64,000 nt of DNA from Ptychodera flava (GCF_041260155.1 NC_091933.1:28278933-28342932), one strand, 5' to 3'; positions 49,224 to 64,000 are shown, counted from the first letter of the stretch. Translations and numbers: made by a program. Notes: generated by a model from the sequence alone, not told the origin.

Positions 49224-52200
49224 GGTTGAAAGCGTGTACTGTGATGATGAAACATGGACACAAAAAATACATGAAAAACACAGACTGGCCATTCTCTGCA
49301 TTCAGTGCAAATGAAAGCAGTATGTGGTCAGAATGTACATAAATCAGATATAGTGTCAAAAGAATCACCAGGCATGATGAAGTTAGCTTTGACATGTGTA
49401 GCATGAAAACATTCTCAACACAGACAGTGCATTGATTTTGATTTCTCTGAAGTTCAACCTTTGGTATGTAAATATTTATGGGGGAGTGAGGGTTGGGGTC
49501 AGTGAAGGGATGGTGGGTGGGGTAATTCAAACCCCCCCCCCCGCCCCTCACAAACTGTCACCCTGTGTCATGACAATGTTTACATGTGTTTGAGAAATTC
49601 AAGGAATCAATATGACAAATAATCCAATTTTAGAAAGTAGCTGAGCCCATTTGTGATAAAAGAAAACTCCTCCATACGTCACGCCATCTCCATTTTTGGA
49701 TTAGCGGATCTTCTCTGGTTTATGTGCCATTTATGGAACACCTTTTGAGAACAGCTTATCTCTACTATTGTCAAAACACGCCACTGAAAGTGAAATGATA
49801 TGTGATTGGGTGGTCTTGTATGTGCTTAAGCTGTCAGGGTCATCTCTTGTGGGAGAGACAGTGTCAAGTCGTGACCAAATCTGCTTGATGATGTGGGCAT
49901 TTCCTGTCTGTGGATTTTAGTGTGTCCTTGATTGCACTGTGGCAGATTTAACTCCTCTTCCATTTTGGAGTGCAATGAATGCGCTTTTCTGTTGTAATGC
50001 GTCAGAAGTAGCAACTCTGTCTGTGCTTACAGTGTACTGCAAAACTGTATTCATTTATTGTAGTTCCTTTTCATTCACTCTCATAGTTTACCATGTTAGT
50101 TTCATGTCAACAAGTTGAATTCAAAGAACACGGCTATGCTTTCACTTTCTGCAAGATGTGATTAAGAAAATGAAAAGATTGTCTACTAACTATTTGAATT
50201 ACAAATAACATAGTGAAATGGAAAGTTACAGCCTGGCTTGGACTCTGGGCTTTGTTAAACTTTTGTTTACATCTAAAACTTAATAGTCATTGGTTGACCC
50301 TAAAAATCATTGGTGCAAGAAAAATCCTTGAGGGGTGGAGGCTGGTGGGGGAGGGGGGAAGAAACCAGACTTTTATTGAAAGCTTTTATTTCTGCCAGGC
50401 CAGCTGATGACTTTGACAAGTGTAAGTTGCAAACATTTTAATAAAACACAATCATGTCTACAACAACAAAATTATTGTTGATTTCCATATTGTCTTTGGC
50501 TGTAATAATGTCAGTGTGTTCCTTTAATACTCACAAATTAAAAATATTCCAGTGCATTTAGTAGTCTACAGTTACTGTATTTCATTTCCACTTGATATCA
50601 AGGTTAAGGGTCTTTGCCATGATCCAAACATTTAGCCTGCATTTTCTGCAAAGAATTGCACTGTCCATTTCGGAAGAAAAACTGGAAACAAAACATGAAA
50701 ATATGATCCCATGCTGCAATTTACTACCCTTCATGAAAAAATTTGTAGGGATTTCATGAACTGTATATCCACCAGTGTATCTGATATCTGTGTCAGAGAC
50801 CAGGAAAAGAAAGTTGAAATGATTTGCTCATATCAAGTCAAGTGGTAGAATTGTGAAGGTCGTAAAAACTCACGAATATTTCATACAGTGATTGCATTTA
50901 CAGATATCTCATTTTGTCACTCTGCTAAATTGTCTTGAATTTTTAGTAGCCGTAAAAAAGGACCACTTACTCAATTTTTAATGCCTGACTGATTTTGATG
51001 GATTCTGTTGGTAAAAAGTAATTAGTATGAAATATATTATATGCCTATCTTAATTGTCTTTGGCTGTTACTTGGGATGTCTTGAATTGTTCTTAAGAAAT
51101 TTTAGAACTTCCAATTCAGTAGCAGTACTGATGATCAGCTTTTGAGTAAAAAGTAACCAGAGTGGTATCATGGTGAGTTTATTGGTAAGGCATCTGGACA
51201 CATGATTTTTACATCAGGGTCTTTAAAGATTTGACCATTTTAACTATCAGTCTAACCATTAGTTGGTTTGGGTGATGTAAGCCATGCGGATAATATAAAA
51301 AGCACTTAGCAGCAATAATTTCAACATAGCCATGCTCAATGAACTTTATATCACACTACTACATGGCGTAAAAGTTCGTATTTGTTATTAAGGTGGGGCA
51401 CTCAGATAAAATTTCCAGTGTTCCATGTTTGCACAGCTTTTTGACATATGTGCAATGTTTTTTGACAAGCTCATGAAAGGAAATTTTATTGAACAGTCAG
51501 ATGTGTCCGACCTCAAGACTAGCCATGTCATCGACGTTTAGTCACAACTAATTGACTACCATACCAATTCATCGTGCTGAATTTTAACTCGGCTCACGAT
51601 CTGATGTTGACAAGTTCCGCACAGACTATATGCAAGTCAGAAATTGGAGTTTAAGCAATCAAAGTGACGCCGTGTATTTGATGAAGCAATCAATGTTACT
51701 TAAAAGAGAAATGAATTGAAGGAAGGAATGCACCATATGCTTCAAATACTGTGAACCATCATGCAGAGTTGCATCATCATTTCATAGATATGACATTCGC
51801 ACAACATTTCATTGAAAGTAATTTGCTCTGGATTTATCATGTGTATGGGGATAGTTAGAGCAGTTTTGCTGGACCCTGTAAACCACTTACCTGTGATGGA
51901 TGTACTGTACTATCATGCCATACATGTCAAAGTGTCATGAATGGTACGTGTTGTACACTACACAGGGCACTGAGAGCATGGAGGTGCCTGGGAGATCAAA
52001 GCGGTATCTCTCATGGACCTCCATGGTGAGAATGAATGCGAAACCAAAGAAGCAATACATGCTGTCTTGCTAGTAGTAGCTTACGAACAGTATATGGGAT
52101 ATGAAAGATTGTGTTTACTCTAACCAATGTGAACCTTGCAGGTGTGTTATTGTACACCAGTGTCTGGATTTGATTCACAGCTAACTCTAGGCTGTTTTCC

Positions 52201-55200
52201 TAGCTGTAAAAGAATCATGGCATCACATAGCCATACACTGCATACAGGGCTTCTATTTGAACACTGCCTTTACTGTGTTGTTCATTGTTCTCAAAAGGAC
52301 AATGCATTACAACAAAAAGTTGAAATTCTAAAACAAGGCCCAACACAGTGACAGTCAAGACTGAACATGTCAAATAGGATTTGTATGGGTGGCTGGTTGG
52401 GTTGACGATTCTTTGTTCATCAGCCCCAGGCAAGACTTTTTACTGAAACTGATTTTAATGAGTCTGTGGTAAAAATTACTATGGTCAATTACTAATTAGA
52501 TTATCTATTTACTTTGTAGTTTGTTTGTTTTAAAAAGCAGTAATTATATTTCATGGCTGATAATATTAGACTGATACAACTGTGTGAATGAAGATGGACA
52601 TGTGAAAAGAAAAGAAGAATCTGAAAAAAATCTTTTTTTGCTGACAAAGAAAGCAAAGACTATATGTAAATAATCAGCAGATTCGTGGATCAATTAGTTG
52701 GTAATTTGAATAGGCAGACATGAAATAATGGAAGAAAATTACAAAATAGCACATCGCAGTAACGAGTTGGTGCATGCCGGTCAGCTGTTTGAGTTGATTG
52801 TGTTGAGTCATTTCATCTTTTAGTGGCAATCAGAATACATATAACTTGTTTCAAACTTTGATGGGGAAAACCATTGGTTGCAACTTGGATGAAAATAATA
52901 TTTTGTTTCCACAAAATGTCGGTACTTTTGGTTGGTTACGGGACAAAACTGGGTAAATAGTAGAAGCATACATGTACCAGTATGCAAATGTTATGCTCAA
53001 ATTGATTAAAATGCAAATCACGTTTTTGATGAATTCTTGGAGTATTTTTTGAAAGAAATTGAAAGACTAGGTAGGGCCGCTATGTTATAAAACATTAAAG
53101 CAGGTAAGAGCACAAGTACTTCACTTCAATGATACATTTTGATACATTGTGGCTATTTCTTCGTGCTTGGTATAAAATCTGCAAATTCACTTTTCTCAAC
53201 CAATGTTATTATCATCTGTTTAGCATGTTGACTGCTACTTTCTGAAAAAAAAGCTCTTTCCTAGAAGCTTCTTCCATGCAGCCCCATAGAAAGTAAATGG
53301 TCATGCCCTATTAAAATTTGCAGTGCAGACTTTACGTTACAAATGTAGGATGTTGAACTGCAGTTAGCGAGGCACAAGCAGACAAAATTCACTTTACACA
53401 GCAAGCTGTGAAATTGAAAGTCTATTTGCTCCATTAGAGTGAAGTATCGAAAAGATTTACGGGTGTGAAGTTAACATTCGGCCGTGTACACCTATGTTGG
53501 TATGTGATCTGAATATGGCAAACGATAATTGATGGTCGTTATTTGCAAGTCACCGCTTTGTAACTTTGTATGTCACGAAAAACTCTGTCGTATATTATAC
53601 GTACTGCATGTTTAATTGCTTGGTAAAATTTTATCAGACTGACGTCATTTAGTTGAAAAGGTTGATGAATTACTGAAATAAAAAAATAGCATCATAAGTG
53701 ATTCTCATTTGTTTGGATGCCCATTTACTCATTACAGAATGGTGTCCCATGCCAGCCTCAGCTTGAACTCAGCTCAGACACAAGCTGATTTATTTTACAG
53801 TTCCGTAGGGAACAGTAAAACTAAAACACACAAAATGTATTTCAAAGACGGTATAACTACTTGCACTGTGTTGTTGATTCTCTCTGGTGGTACCCTGAGT
53901 TGAGTGGCATTGTTTCTTTGTTTTCAAAAGTGTTTACAGTAACAAAAATAAAGCCCACTGTTTGAAATATTGATTTGGCCCAAGGTACAGCTCTTTATCT
54001 CTTTGATGCATTGTTGTAAGAAGTCCCTGTGTGTTATTATGGTATGAATCTTCTAAGAAAATGCCTCCGAGGAGAATTCTTGAAAAAAAAAATCACATGA
54101 ATGCACCAATCAATTCATTCCTCTCAGGTTGTGTTCAGAAACCCCGTATGAAGTGAACTTTTTTGCTACAGTACCAAAACGTATCTAATCAAATATTCAA
54201 ACAAGATAGGTTTGAATGTTTGAAATCCTTGAAATCAATGACACTTGAACAAAATATCCAGTTTCAATATCATCCGTTGTGCATAAAATTCATAGACCCT
54301 AGGGCCTATGATGAAAATTAGTGGTCTGTTCATGTCACAGATTAATGTAAACTTGACTTGGCAAATGAACAGTCCATACAATGTACTGTGCGCTTGCATT
54401 TCCAGGCCTGTGGATCACTCACATCACAAAGCACAGAGTTACACATACCAGCACTGCACATGTACTTAGATTTCCTGTCAGGAAAAGTAAACATGTTCCA
54501 CACAAAAGGTGTAATTTCCTGCTCCAGTTGCGGCATCCACAACCCTTCCATCTTCAGAGTATTCCAAATTAATTGCTGTCAGAGGAAAAGACAAATTAGC
54601 GCTAAGTGATAAATTAATATTCCCATGGCGATGACATCCAGGAAGAGGCTGGGAAACTGAAAGGTGTGCTAGATATTGATTAATAGTCGGTAAATGTGTC
54701 AACTGGGCAACGTAATAAAGATGATGCGCAATTTATTACGCTGAATGCTTTATTGACTGACTGCTGTGACGCAAGTGTTTGACATGTATATGTGTGTATC
54801 ATCGCAAATTTGGACTAACTGATTGTTGATATGAACAGCAGTATTGGACCCAAATGACACTCTCTCAGTAAGTAAAGGCTTCAGTGGAGAAAAACAACTG
54901 TTTGAGAAATGGATGCCGGCGATTCAGGTTCCAAATTCCTGAACAATTCTTTAAAATGACTCTGATGAAATGCAGAGTTCAACTGGAACTAATTTAAATT
55001 TCAGGAGCTTGTTCCGGCAGTTTCAAGGGATTAATGCCTTTTTCAGGCGTCACTTGTCAAAGTCAGAGCTTACACCGAGGAGGCTTCCATTGTATCCGTG
55101 GAAACAGATCCATTTTCTGAATCAAGTTAATCCACGTCTTGTCTATAGACTTTCAATTTTCAGATGTACAGAAAGTGTTCGCGTGACCCAAATATTGGCA

Positions 55201-55566
55201 TTTTCCTATTCCATATCTATTTTGTTAAAATTGATCACTAATCAAGTGTACTGACCAGTACAAATAAAAATTTCACGGAGCGATCTCAACAGCTAACTCA
55301 CGACGTATGAGATAAATCTTTCACTGGAACTGCAGCCATGCACAACAGTGGTGAAAATAACTGATAACTGTCACCCTCAGTTCCACATGAATAAATCTTC
55401 CATGATTAAGTATTCATTTAGCTGTACCTGTAAGGACATACACAGTCTACTATTGCATGCATTGCCTTGAGTGTAAAGTGTGAGAAGTGAAAACGCTGAA
55501 AGTCCTGTGTGAGTTACAGAAAAGATTGCCTTGCCACCTCTGGGTCAAGAAATCTGGGAGGTGTAA

Positions 55567-57233
55567 GGCCGCGTTCAAAAAAAATGGTGAGGGGGGGGGG
55601 GGGCTGGAGGAATCGCGATTGAAATCTTATTTTTTTTCAGATCCCCCCCCCTAAATACCCTCAAAAATTTTCAAGTCCCCCCCTCAATACCCTCAAAAAT
55701 TTTCAAGTCCCCCCCCCCCAAATTACCATATAGCCGCTTATTTATTAGGAATGCACGCAGAGTGAAAAAAAAAATGTAATGTGTGGTTCTGCACGCAAAT
55801 GTTCAACACTACCTCTTATCAGCAGGTTGTAGAGCCATATACCTAGGGCAAGTTCTTAAATTGATTCATTTTTAAATGCATCAGTGAACTTTTTGGATTT
55901 CTCAGTCTAAGCCGACTTGAGTTTAACCAACTCTGGCCAATTCAATGGCACCAGCTGAAAAGCACACAAAATGACAATCATGAGAGAGTGTGAAAATTGT
56001 GTATTCCTAGCTACGTTTAACAAAATTGTGAAAAAATGAGCACAGTGACCTACCGAATTTTTTTTTCAAAAGTACAAGACATATACAACTTAGATGCCAC
56101 TTATAAAATGTTTTACAAAATTGACAATACTGGAAGGTTAAAATATTCCATGATATTAATGTTTTAATCTCAGAAATTTTGGGTGTAATAATGGCAAATT
56201 TGATAACAAATAAAAGATTCCATTTAGTCACACATTTTTCCATTTAAATTAGAGTCTTTACTGTTCAAAGTTGTACTTTTGTGTTATTGGTACAATGAGA
56301 TGTGAAAATTTCATTCACTGCATGAACTTGAAATGAATGGTTTTATATATTGATTTTAAGTGATTTTAGAAAAACGGACTTTTCATCGTACATTTGTATA
56401 AGATCAAGTATGGTGACCCCATCTTTTTTCTCTAATATTTGATTGTTCTCATATGCCAGAATTTAAAAATCCATGGTAACTGTTAGCTCCCTAGTCTTCT
56501 ATGTGTTGCTCTCTGGCTGGATCCTGTGTACAAGTAGATGAATGTTTCACTGTTGATTGAGTGTCCTATGACCGAAACTCTTCTTAAACTACATCAGAGT
56601 CAGAGCTACATGTATCAATGTCACTGCCAGTATGTAGTTGCAGGGCAGTAGTTGTATTAACTTTTTATTTTGACAATATTTTTGTTCAGTTTATACAATT
56701 GTGTTCTTGTTCTATTCCCTATAGAATGTTGAGCTATCCAGTATTCAGCTTGCCAACACAGCCTACGTGTACCGTGCATTTGCATCATTCTATTATCACC
56801 AAAATTTAGACAAACAGGCTTTGTTGACAAACTGTATATTGTGTTTTTCAGCATGCTGTAGAGAGACACCAAGAAACTGTGTTTGATACATTGCATAGAA
56901 ATATTGAAAAATTATCAACAGTTGTAGCTCCTGCCCAATTACAAGGCCAACTTGTTCTACGACAATTGAATGGCATTCATACATTTTTAGACTTTTTCGA
57001 GATTAAAGAAATAAAATATGACAAAACGGTTCTAGATTTTGTTTAATTATTACTAACATTAGAACCATTGGACAACATCAAAATTTTGGGAGTCAAAATA
57101 TTTTTAGGTCCCCCCCCCCCCTATAGGCAGAGCAAAACTTTCAAGTCCCCCCCTCGACTACCCCAAAAATTTTCGAATCCCCCCCTGAATTCCTCCAGCC
57201 CCCCCCCCCCCACCACTTTTTTTGAACACGGCC
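55567..57233. mobile_element. 1.67-kb PIF/Harbinger-like non-autonomous element
   Basis: Left end GGCCGCGTTCAAAAAAAATG and right end CACTTTTTTTGAACACGGCC are inverted over about 45 bases, including a long G/C run and CTGGAGGAAT/ATTCCTCCAG. The flanks carry TAA on both sides (55564-55566, 57234-57236), the 3-bp duplication expected of Harbinger elements. Inside each end are repeats of CCCTCAAAAATTTTCAAGTC type. The interior is AT-rich with no transposase. It could instead be two short MITEs in opposite orientation. Confidence 0.6.
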
Positions 57234-58667
57234 TAAAGTTAAGTGAATTTCAAGAGAAAATATGTATAGCATTGTAGATTTTTGTAGATGAAATGATTTA
57301 GGGTTTTTTTCATGCATCGTGAGCTCAGAATCTGACTTAAAGTTAAACAAAGTGTCTGTCCACTTTCAATGTGGCATGTATTCACACAGTGATATGTCAA
57401 CTCAATCATGCAGAAGGCTGAGACTGTAATACTGTCAATTCAATGTCTACACCATCACACCTGAACTGCCGCAGTTAATGCAGAACCCATGTTATAGATG
57501 TTTTTATACCTTCCTGTTACTTTTACTGTTTCGATTCGCCTCAAGATAGTCTTTTTATGCCCAAGTTGTCACAAACACTCAAATTTTAATCGAATGTGCT
57601 CTTTTCATGACCTGCTCAATTCAGCATTTCAGTTTCCTCAGGTTTTAGCTGAAATTTTGAAACTGGCAATGTTGATTCAACTCGCTTAGATACAGCAAAC
57701 ATTGTTATGTGTTTTGTTCCCAAATTGAATTTGCCGTATGTTACTTTTACTGTCTGAGATATGTATCAACAATACACCTATCTGTGAACCATAGTGGTGA
57801 AAGAAGTCCACTTTCCCAGGCTATGTACTCTTTCAATATCTCAGTTATAACCAAGAGGTGCCGCCATACTTACATTTTATTTGCCACAACTCCGCTCTTT
57901 ACTGAGTCTGTCCCTTGGGTTTTCTAATGCTCTGTCTCTCTCTTCATGCTACAAATCCATAGATGATAGAAATTGTACGTGCTTTTAATGTAAATTCTTC
58001 ATGTAGACTAAAATATAAAAAAAATTCTTGGTTTAATTAAAGATCGCAATAATGTACACATAGGGCAGTTAAGAATATTCTGACACTGGAATACTGACTT
58101 ATGTTTGTCATTTCCAAGCATTTCTAATTTTGTCAACGGAAAATATAAAAACATCCAAATTAATGGAGCATGTTTGATGTTGAATTAAATTATGTACAAT
58201 GTAAGAATGGCAATATTTATCAGTTCTGTCTCAGTGGTACTGTCTCATTAATTTTTGAAAAACACAAACTTAGTTTTTTGTGAGTGCTTACACAATATAT
58301 TGGTTGTATTGTGTTTTATATGTTGCTCACCAGGGTTGTACCTTAACATTGCTGTGTTATTAACCTTTTTGAATGCCAAAGTCAATTTTTATATAACCCA
58401 ATGTCCCAGACAATCTTTTTTTTGCAGATCCAGACAATTTTTCTTCAGATTTTTTCCAAATCTTGACCAAAAATGATAACCAATGAAAATTGATGTCAGT
58501 ATGATCCAAAATTATTAAAAAATTAGAGAAAAATTAATAAAAATTGGTAAAATGTTGCACTAAAATTTTGGTGGGAAAAATTACAGCACTCACAAGGTTG
58601 ACAATGAACAGGGTACATATGTATTTGTTACTGCAGGACACATTTTCATGTTACAGGAGAATTGATT

Positions 58668-58824
58668 GAGTTAGGGCTATCCCTAAAGGGTTAGATTTTA
58701 GTCAGGGCTATCCCTGAGGGGTTAGATTTTAGTCATGGCTATCCCTGAGGGGTTAGATTTTAGTTATAAGGGCAATCCCTGTGGGGTTAGATTTTAGGGC
58801 TATCCCTTAGGGGTTAGATTTTGC
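58668..58824. repeat. ~31-bp tandem repeat, 5 copies
   Basis: Units of GGGCTATCCCTGAGGGGTTAGATTTTAGTC with small length changes; the fourth and fifth are shifted by short insertions or losses. Confidence 0.9.
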
Positions 58825-61800
58825 GTACTTTGGAACAGGTTTATTCCTCGAGGCAGACAAGTGTTTGACATGTTGTTGGCCAGGATCAAAGAATTTGATT
58901 ATTACATCACAGCCAAGACTGGCGGAATATTTTAAGTATTGGATTGCAAATTGTCATACAATTTTATAATAAACACAAGTAACATTAGCCACCCTTTGGG
59001 CAGGTACAGGCGTACAATCATTTATTTGTATGTGTGTTTGTATATCAGTCAGAAAGGTGTTAGTTATATATCCTTGCTGGTGATTACATGTACATGTGAT
59101 TGATAGGGTGTAGTACTGTACAGGTGAATTGCTTGTCATTGATTCATTGGAAATTAGCCATTTATACATGCTTACAAAGCGTTTCAAATAAATTCATCAC
59201 AGCTGCCGGTAGATGTTGAAAATGCCCTTTTGGAGAGAAGAAAAGAATGCACACTGTTTGAATTCATCAAAACAAATCTTGTCTGCATGTATTGTAAAGT
59301 GAAAGCATACAGTAATCACTCTCTCATGTCTGTATTGTTTGCTCTGATGTACCTGCAGTCACAGTCCCTCTATCAGTAAAGCAAATTGTTGTTCGTCATG
59401 GAGTCACATTGTGCTTTTGTTGATAGGGAGCTCCTGTCCTTTTGTATAGGAGATAAGATATCCTAAAACCATTTCTGGATTCATAATCGGAGATTACCGC
59501 AGATGAACAGCAGATAATTTGATCATCATTTCAACTTTGACCATGATGCAATTTCAACATCTGCATTCATCTCGTTTACCTACACTGGATCAAGAAAACA
59601 GTTAATCCTTAGTAATTATAGCTGTAGCTCAATATGAAATATTGCAGTCAATCTGCTACTGTACATGTAGATGTAAAACCCAATGCCTAGCCCCTGCCAG
59701 TGTCTTTACCTATTTCACATGAGTGTGGCTGTTCACAAATTGGTTCAAGATCAACTTCTACAGCAAAAGCGGATTTTTTATCGCTGGTGATGGTAATTCA
59801 CCGAGATATTGATTTCTAGTCATTTGCTTGAAGGATTAGACCATGAGTGGAACAGATGCTGCAACAGACTTCAACGGTACAAGCTTTGGTTCAGATCTCC
59901 ACTTATAATATTGATTTTCTTTTCCATCTGTTTCTATGCCCCACAACCCACTGGGTCTTTTTCAAACAATCAAAAGAAACCACCATTGATTTTAGTTATA
60001 TGCATCATAATGTAACAATATGCAGCACACATGCAAGATCAACAAAATTGAACCGCAGTGACTTGTGTCAGCAGTGACAGCAATTGTGAATCTATAGAGC
60101 CAGATATTTTGATGCAATATTTTCAGAGTGCCTCCCAGGCAACAATACTTTAATGGCAGTTTTATGAATTCATGTCGAATTGAGAATTCACACCCGGTTG
60201 AATGGCCTGTTTTAGTGAGGTGCTGTAGCTGTATAAGTTTAATAAAATATGGAATGAGATAAAGCGATTTCACAGTGAAGATGCTGTCTAAATGATTCCA
60301 GCTCACTTCACAATGGTTGCGTCAGGTTTTATGTGAGGAAATACTGGCAGTAACAGGGGAGAAAAATGGACTCTGATGTAAGTTCATTCCAGCATAAGAG
60401 CCTAAAGTTCAGAAAGACTGTTTTGTGAGATGGGGAAACGAGAGACAAAAAATATCTGTACTTGCGATAACTACTTTATCACTTTGTAATTTAGCAAAGT
60501 TACTACATAAACCTATATTGAAGTATTGCTATGAATTATGAATGATGGGATATCGCATTCACAGCAGGGTTCAAAGGGCGGTAGCTGCCTGCGTATATTT
60601 TCCAAGCAGAGCCAGTGTGTTTAACCAGCACTACAACATTGACGTAGCATCCATAAATTTTACACGGATGCCAATGGATATTTGAAAAAATACAGTTTGA
60701 AGAAAGCAGCTGATATCACTGTTAGGGTTTATAATGAAACAAAAAAGAGAAAGATATAGAGAGGGAAAATGAGATGCAAATCTGAACGAGCATTCCAGTT
60801 AATCTCGTCAATCGTTCATGCAGTAAATTAAATTAGTTACGGTATAATTGAAAGAATGGAAATCACTCCCAAGATAATATTCACTAGCAGGTAAATGTAT
60901 AAAGTAAAAAGATCAGAGTCGGTGCGTCTGGCATTATAGTTGGAGTATTTTGGAGACAGTGTATCTCTGGGCAGTGTTATTATGAATTACTGTGAGCGTA
61001 ACCTTGGCGCAACATCGTTTGATTGGATGGATGCCTTAGTTAGAATCATAAAAAAATATCCTAAGGACAATTTCTTCAATAGTTGTGGAGTAGGGTATTA
61101 AGTCATGATGAAAATGCCAAACATTTTGAAATTTTGATGTGATTACATTCATTTGTTGGATTTATTTTAAAATTTTAACAGTGTGCAATTGCGTACAATG
61201 ATTTATGCAGGACATTGATGCAACATTCAAGTGAAAAGAGTGGCGTAAATTGGTAGTGCATTTTAATTGTTTTATTGCTATTTTCCTGAAATCACCAGGG
61301 AATTTGACTACACCTGTTCTAATACTACGATACCAACCTTTCTTCAAATAGCATTAGTGATATTTTCACTTAATGTTAACCAAATATTGTAGCAAGCAAT
61401 TTGTGGACAATTAACTTGGACAAAATATCTTGCACAAATTTCATTTTCAAACTTGGTCCAGAAAATTTCACTAACTGCATTGCAATACTGTGACAAAAAT
61501 CTGCTTGCTCCCACTGTTTTAATTAAAATCCATCTGAAAGACAACTAATAAAGTCATTCAGGTAAGAGTTTTATTTTCACGCTCCGTTTGTTGTATGTCA
61601 GTTGAAAGCAATAATCATTAAAAGTTAATATTGCACTTCACACTCTGTTAAGCAGCAAGTTTTCAATGGCCGTGAATGAAGGACATCTGAACCATACAAA
61701 AAACATTTTGTATGACCACCATCATAAAACAAGAGGATATCAGAATCATTTGGCCATCCAGTGATGAAGTGTTGAAATTTGCAAAGTAAATAAAAATGTA

Positions 61801-64000
61801 CACAACACTTGAGACACTGAAAGGCTTCAAAGGTGCCTAGTTACCACTTGTACCTGTTCAGTGCAAAATGCTGCGTTCAGGATGAAATGCCGAAACATGG
61901 ATATTTCTTGCCTTAATTTTTGTAAGTATGAACAGAAGAATAGGTGTTTGTGTTATCTTCATTTGTGGAAAGATTTTAGCTGAGCTGATATTGTTTGACT
62001 TGGCAAGGTTGACCCTCTCATCTCATAGTATTCTCAAAAGAAACTGATTTCAGTGATGGATCTGAAGAAAATCAGCATCAACTGACTCTTTTTGCAGAGA
62101 CGACTTTAAATGATGATCATTTATTGAGGAGAAAAAAAAAAGTTTGAGACAGAATAAAACAAAGCCATATCTGTTCAACAAACTATCTGCTACCTGCATA
62201 TCAATTAGGGAATGAAAATGCCATTACTGTAACTGTAACCTTTGATATATTTCCAGCGTGTTTGATCTGTTCGTGAAATACAGTCTTTGAATTTTTGTTC
62301 TTCTCCCCAAAACCAGATTGAAGTATAGTGTTCAGTTTTATAGCAACACATTCTGTATGTATGTGTGTTATGTTCAATGATATTATGGAGGCTAAACTCA
62401 AATTCATTTGTGAACAGTAAAATTGTATATTGTACACAATATTACATTTTGTTAGTAATGCTAATACTCAATGCGCCAATAATACAAAAATCTACTTTTT
62501 CACAGAACACAGATAATAAAAATTTGTCAAATGATGCAGCTATAAATGTTCATGATCTATTTAAGGATTTCTCTTATTGGTCCATTTATCTTGTACATTG
62601 ATCCAGTCAAGATGCACCACACCAGGTAGTCCCTATTACAGCAGTGAGAATTATTCCCAGCATGCTTCACTCAACAGGGGCTCATGAGAGCCAACAAATA
62701 ACTGCTATGAAGTAATCATTATCAGCACTCATGCATTTTCATGTTTCTCAGTCATTTGGGTTTAAATGAATTCCCAAGTAGTGCAAAGTCCCCTTTACAA
62801 AGATATTACCACTAGAATGAAGACAAAAATACCGTCTCTCGGTAATTTCTGCTGAAGAAATGTATGAAATCTCCAGAGTATTTAGCATGGTTAACCTAAA
62901 AATTGCTTGACATCCAATAAATGATCACATATTGCATTTCACTTTTGCTGCAAATTGATTTAGTCTAGATCCTTCAAATCAAGATGATAATTCAGATTGT
63001 TTTTGAAATGATACCACTGATACTCTGGCTTTATTTCATAAACTATTGAACGCTGGTTTCTCTTTCCGTTTTCCTAAGCTGTGAACCTAATTAAATTACG
63101 TCAATAATTCAATATATTTATTCTGAATGTACCGGTATGCTGTACTCCCTGGACTGCTGCAGCTTCTCAACTTGAAGTCATAGACCCCCTAAGTTGTTAA
63201 AAATGTGCAAATGGCAGTTGTTGGAGATGACTGTGTGAAAAATCTACTTTAATATCAAGAGTCTGTGATTGATATTTTATTCATGTTATACATATGAGTA
63301 AACTGTTGTGGTTAAAGTTATTGTTGAAAGAAATTATCAGAATAGATTGTGCATCACAGGTTGGGTTGACTGTGATAGCTGTGCTAATTCTGCAATCAGC
63401 TGTGTCAGAAAACACAGCACCCTGTCAAGTACAACCCAATGAGGCTTCAATGAATTTCATCCCTGTATTATGAAAAACTATGGACATCAAATGAATCTTG
63501 TTAGCTTTCTGTGTGATAGTTCTACTCATATCCAGTACACATAACTTTAAATTATTCTTTAAATTATTCCATTTGTCAAACATAATATTGTGCTTACTTG
63601 TGATTAATAATTGCAAATTTAATTTATATAGAGAAGAAATAATCTACCAGAGGTATCAATCAAAGTTTATTGACGTGACAAAATATGAAAAATAACTCCA
63701 ATAGCATGAATGGTTCCTCTGGTTTGTGTAATTGAAAGGTTTCTGTCAAAGAGTTTATTTGCTGTAACATTATTTTCTATTATTCTATCAGCTTTGTAAA
63801 TAATAAACTTTATGTAGATATGTAGGAAAACAACATACGTTGTTGTTACTGAAGTGTGTTCAGATCTAACAAAATAAACAAAGAGGGAGATAATCAAAAA
63901 CAAAAACAATCTGTCTTTTTCTAGTTAAGAGTGGATCATGTAAATTATCCAATAGGGATCAAGGAATGATTCTAATCCAGGGTTGAAAAGTTGAAGAAGT

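Larger units (their letters stand above)
45713..64000 (+). other. First coding intron of plexin, running off the window
   Basis: At least 18.3 kb without a further sema-domain exon that I could find on the plus strand. AT-rich, with a few mobile elements and short tandem repeats listed separately. Open frames here are short, often begin at non-ATG codons and show no domain. Large 5' introns are usual in plexin genes. Confidence 0.6.

Overview
The window looks like nuclear DNA of an invertebrate animal, most likely a deuterostome such as a hemichordate or amphioxus. The genes have GT-AG introns of 0.3 to more than 18 kb, there is a metazoan plexin, and a local family of Golgi-type sulfotransferases. 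AT-rich non-coding DNA is full of short DNA transposons and tandem repeats. The taxon is inference; I could run no database search.

Region 1 (1-15.5 kb) is a cluster of four paralogous type II membrane sulfotransferases. Gene 1 (+) has only its catalytic exon in view. Gene 2 (-), gene 3 (+) and gene 4 (+) look complete. Each complete gene has a short exon for the cytoplasmic tail and membrane anchor, a phase-2 intron, and one large exon for the whole stem and catalytic domain. Genes 2 and 3 are divergent and share about 650 bp of upstream DNA.

Region 2 (18.9-35.3 kb, minus strand) is a complete 12-coding-exon dihydrolipoyl dehydrogenase gene (DLD, mitochondrial E3). The reconstructed protein is 514 residues, against 509 in human. 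Its start lies beside YY1-like and NRF1-like sites. Its 6.5 kb intron 10 is a repeat graveyard: a piggyBac-like MITE inserted into its own relative, a 226-bp satellite split by a hAT transposon, a 26-bp minisatellite, and a 1-kb foldback element with 400-bp arms.

Region 3 (about 37-64 kb, plus strand) appears to be the 5' end of a plexin-A-class receptor gene. There is a promoter-like CG-rich block near 37.0-37.4 kb, a first coding exon at 44.87-45.71 kb carrying a signal peptide and most of the sema domain, and then an intron that runs off the window, at least 18.3 kb long. A 3.95 kb transposon-like element with a 9-bp target duplication and a decayed LINE inside it sits between the promoter-like block and the coding exon.

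The three gene groups are functionally independent: extracellular glycan sulfation, mitochondrial 2-oxoacid oxidation, and semaphorin signalling. The most unusual material is the sulfotransferase cluster and the many nested repeats whose insertion history can be read directly.
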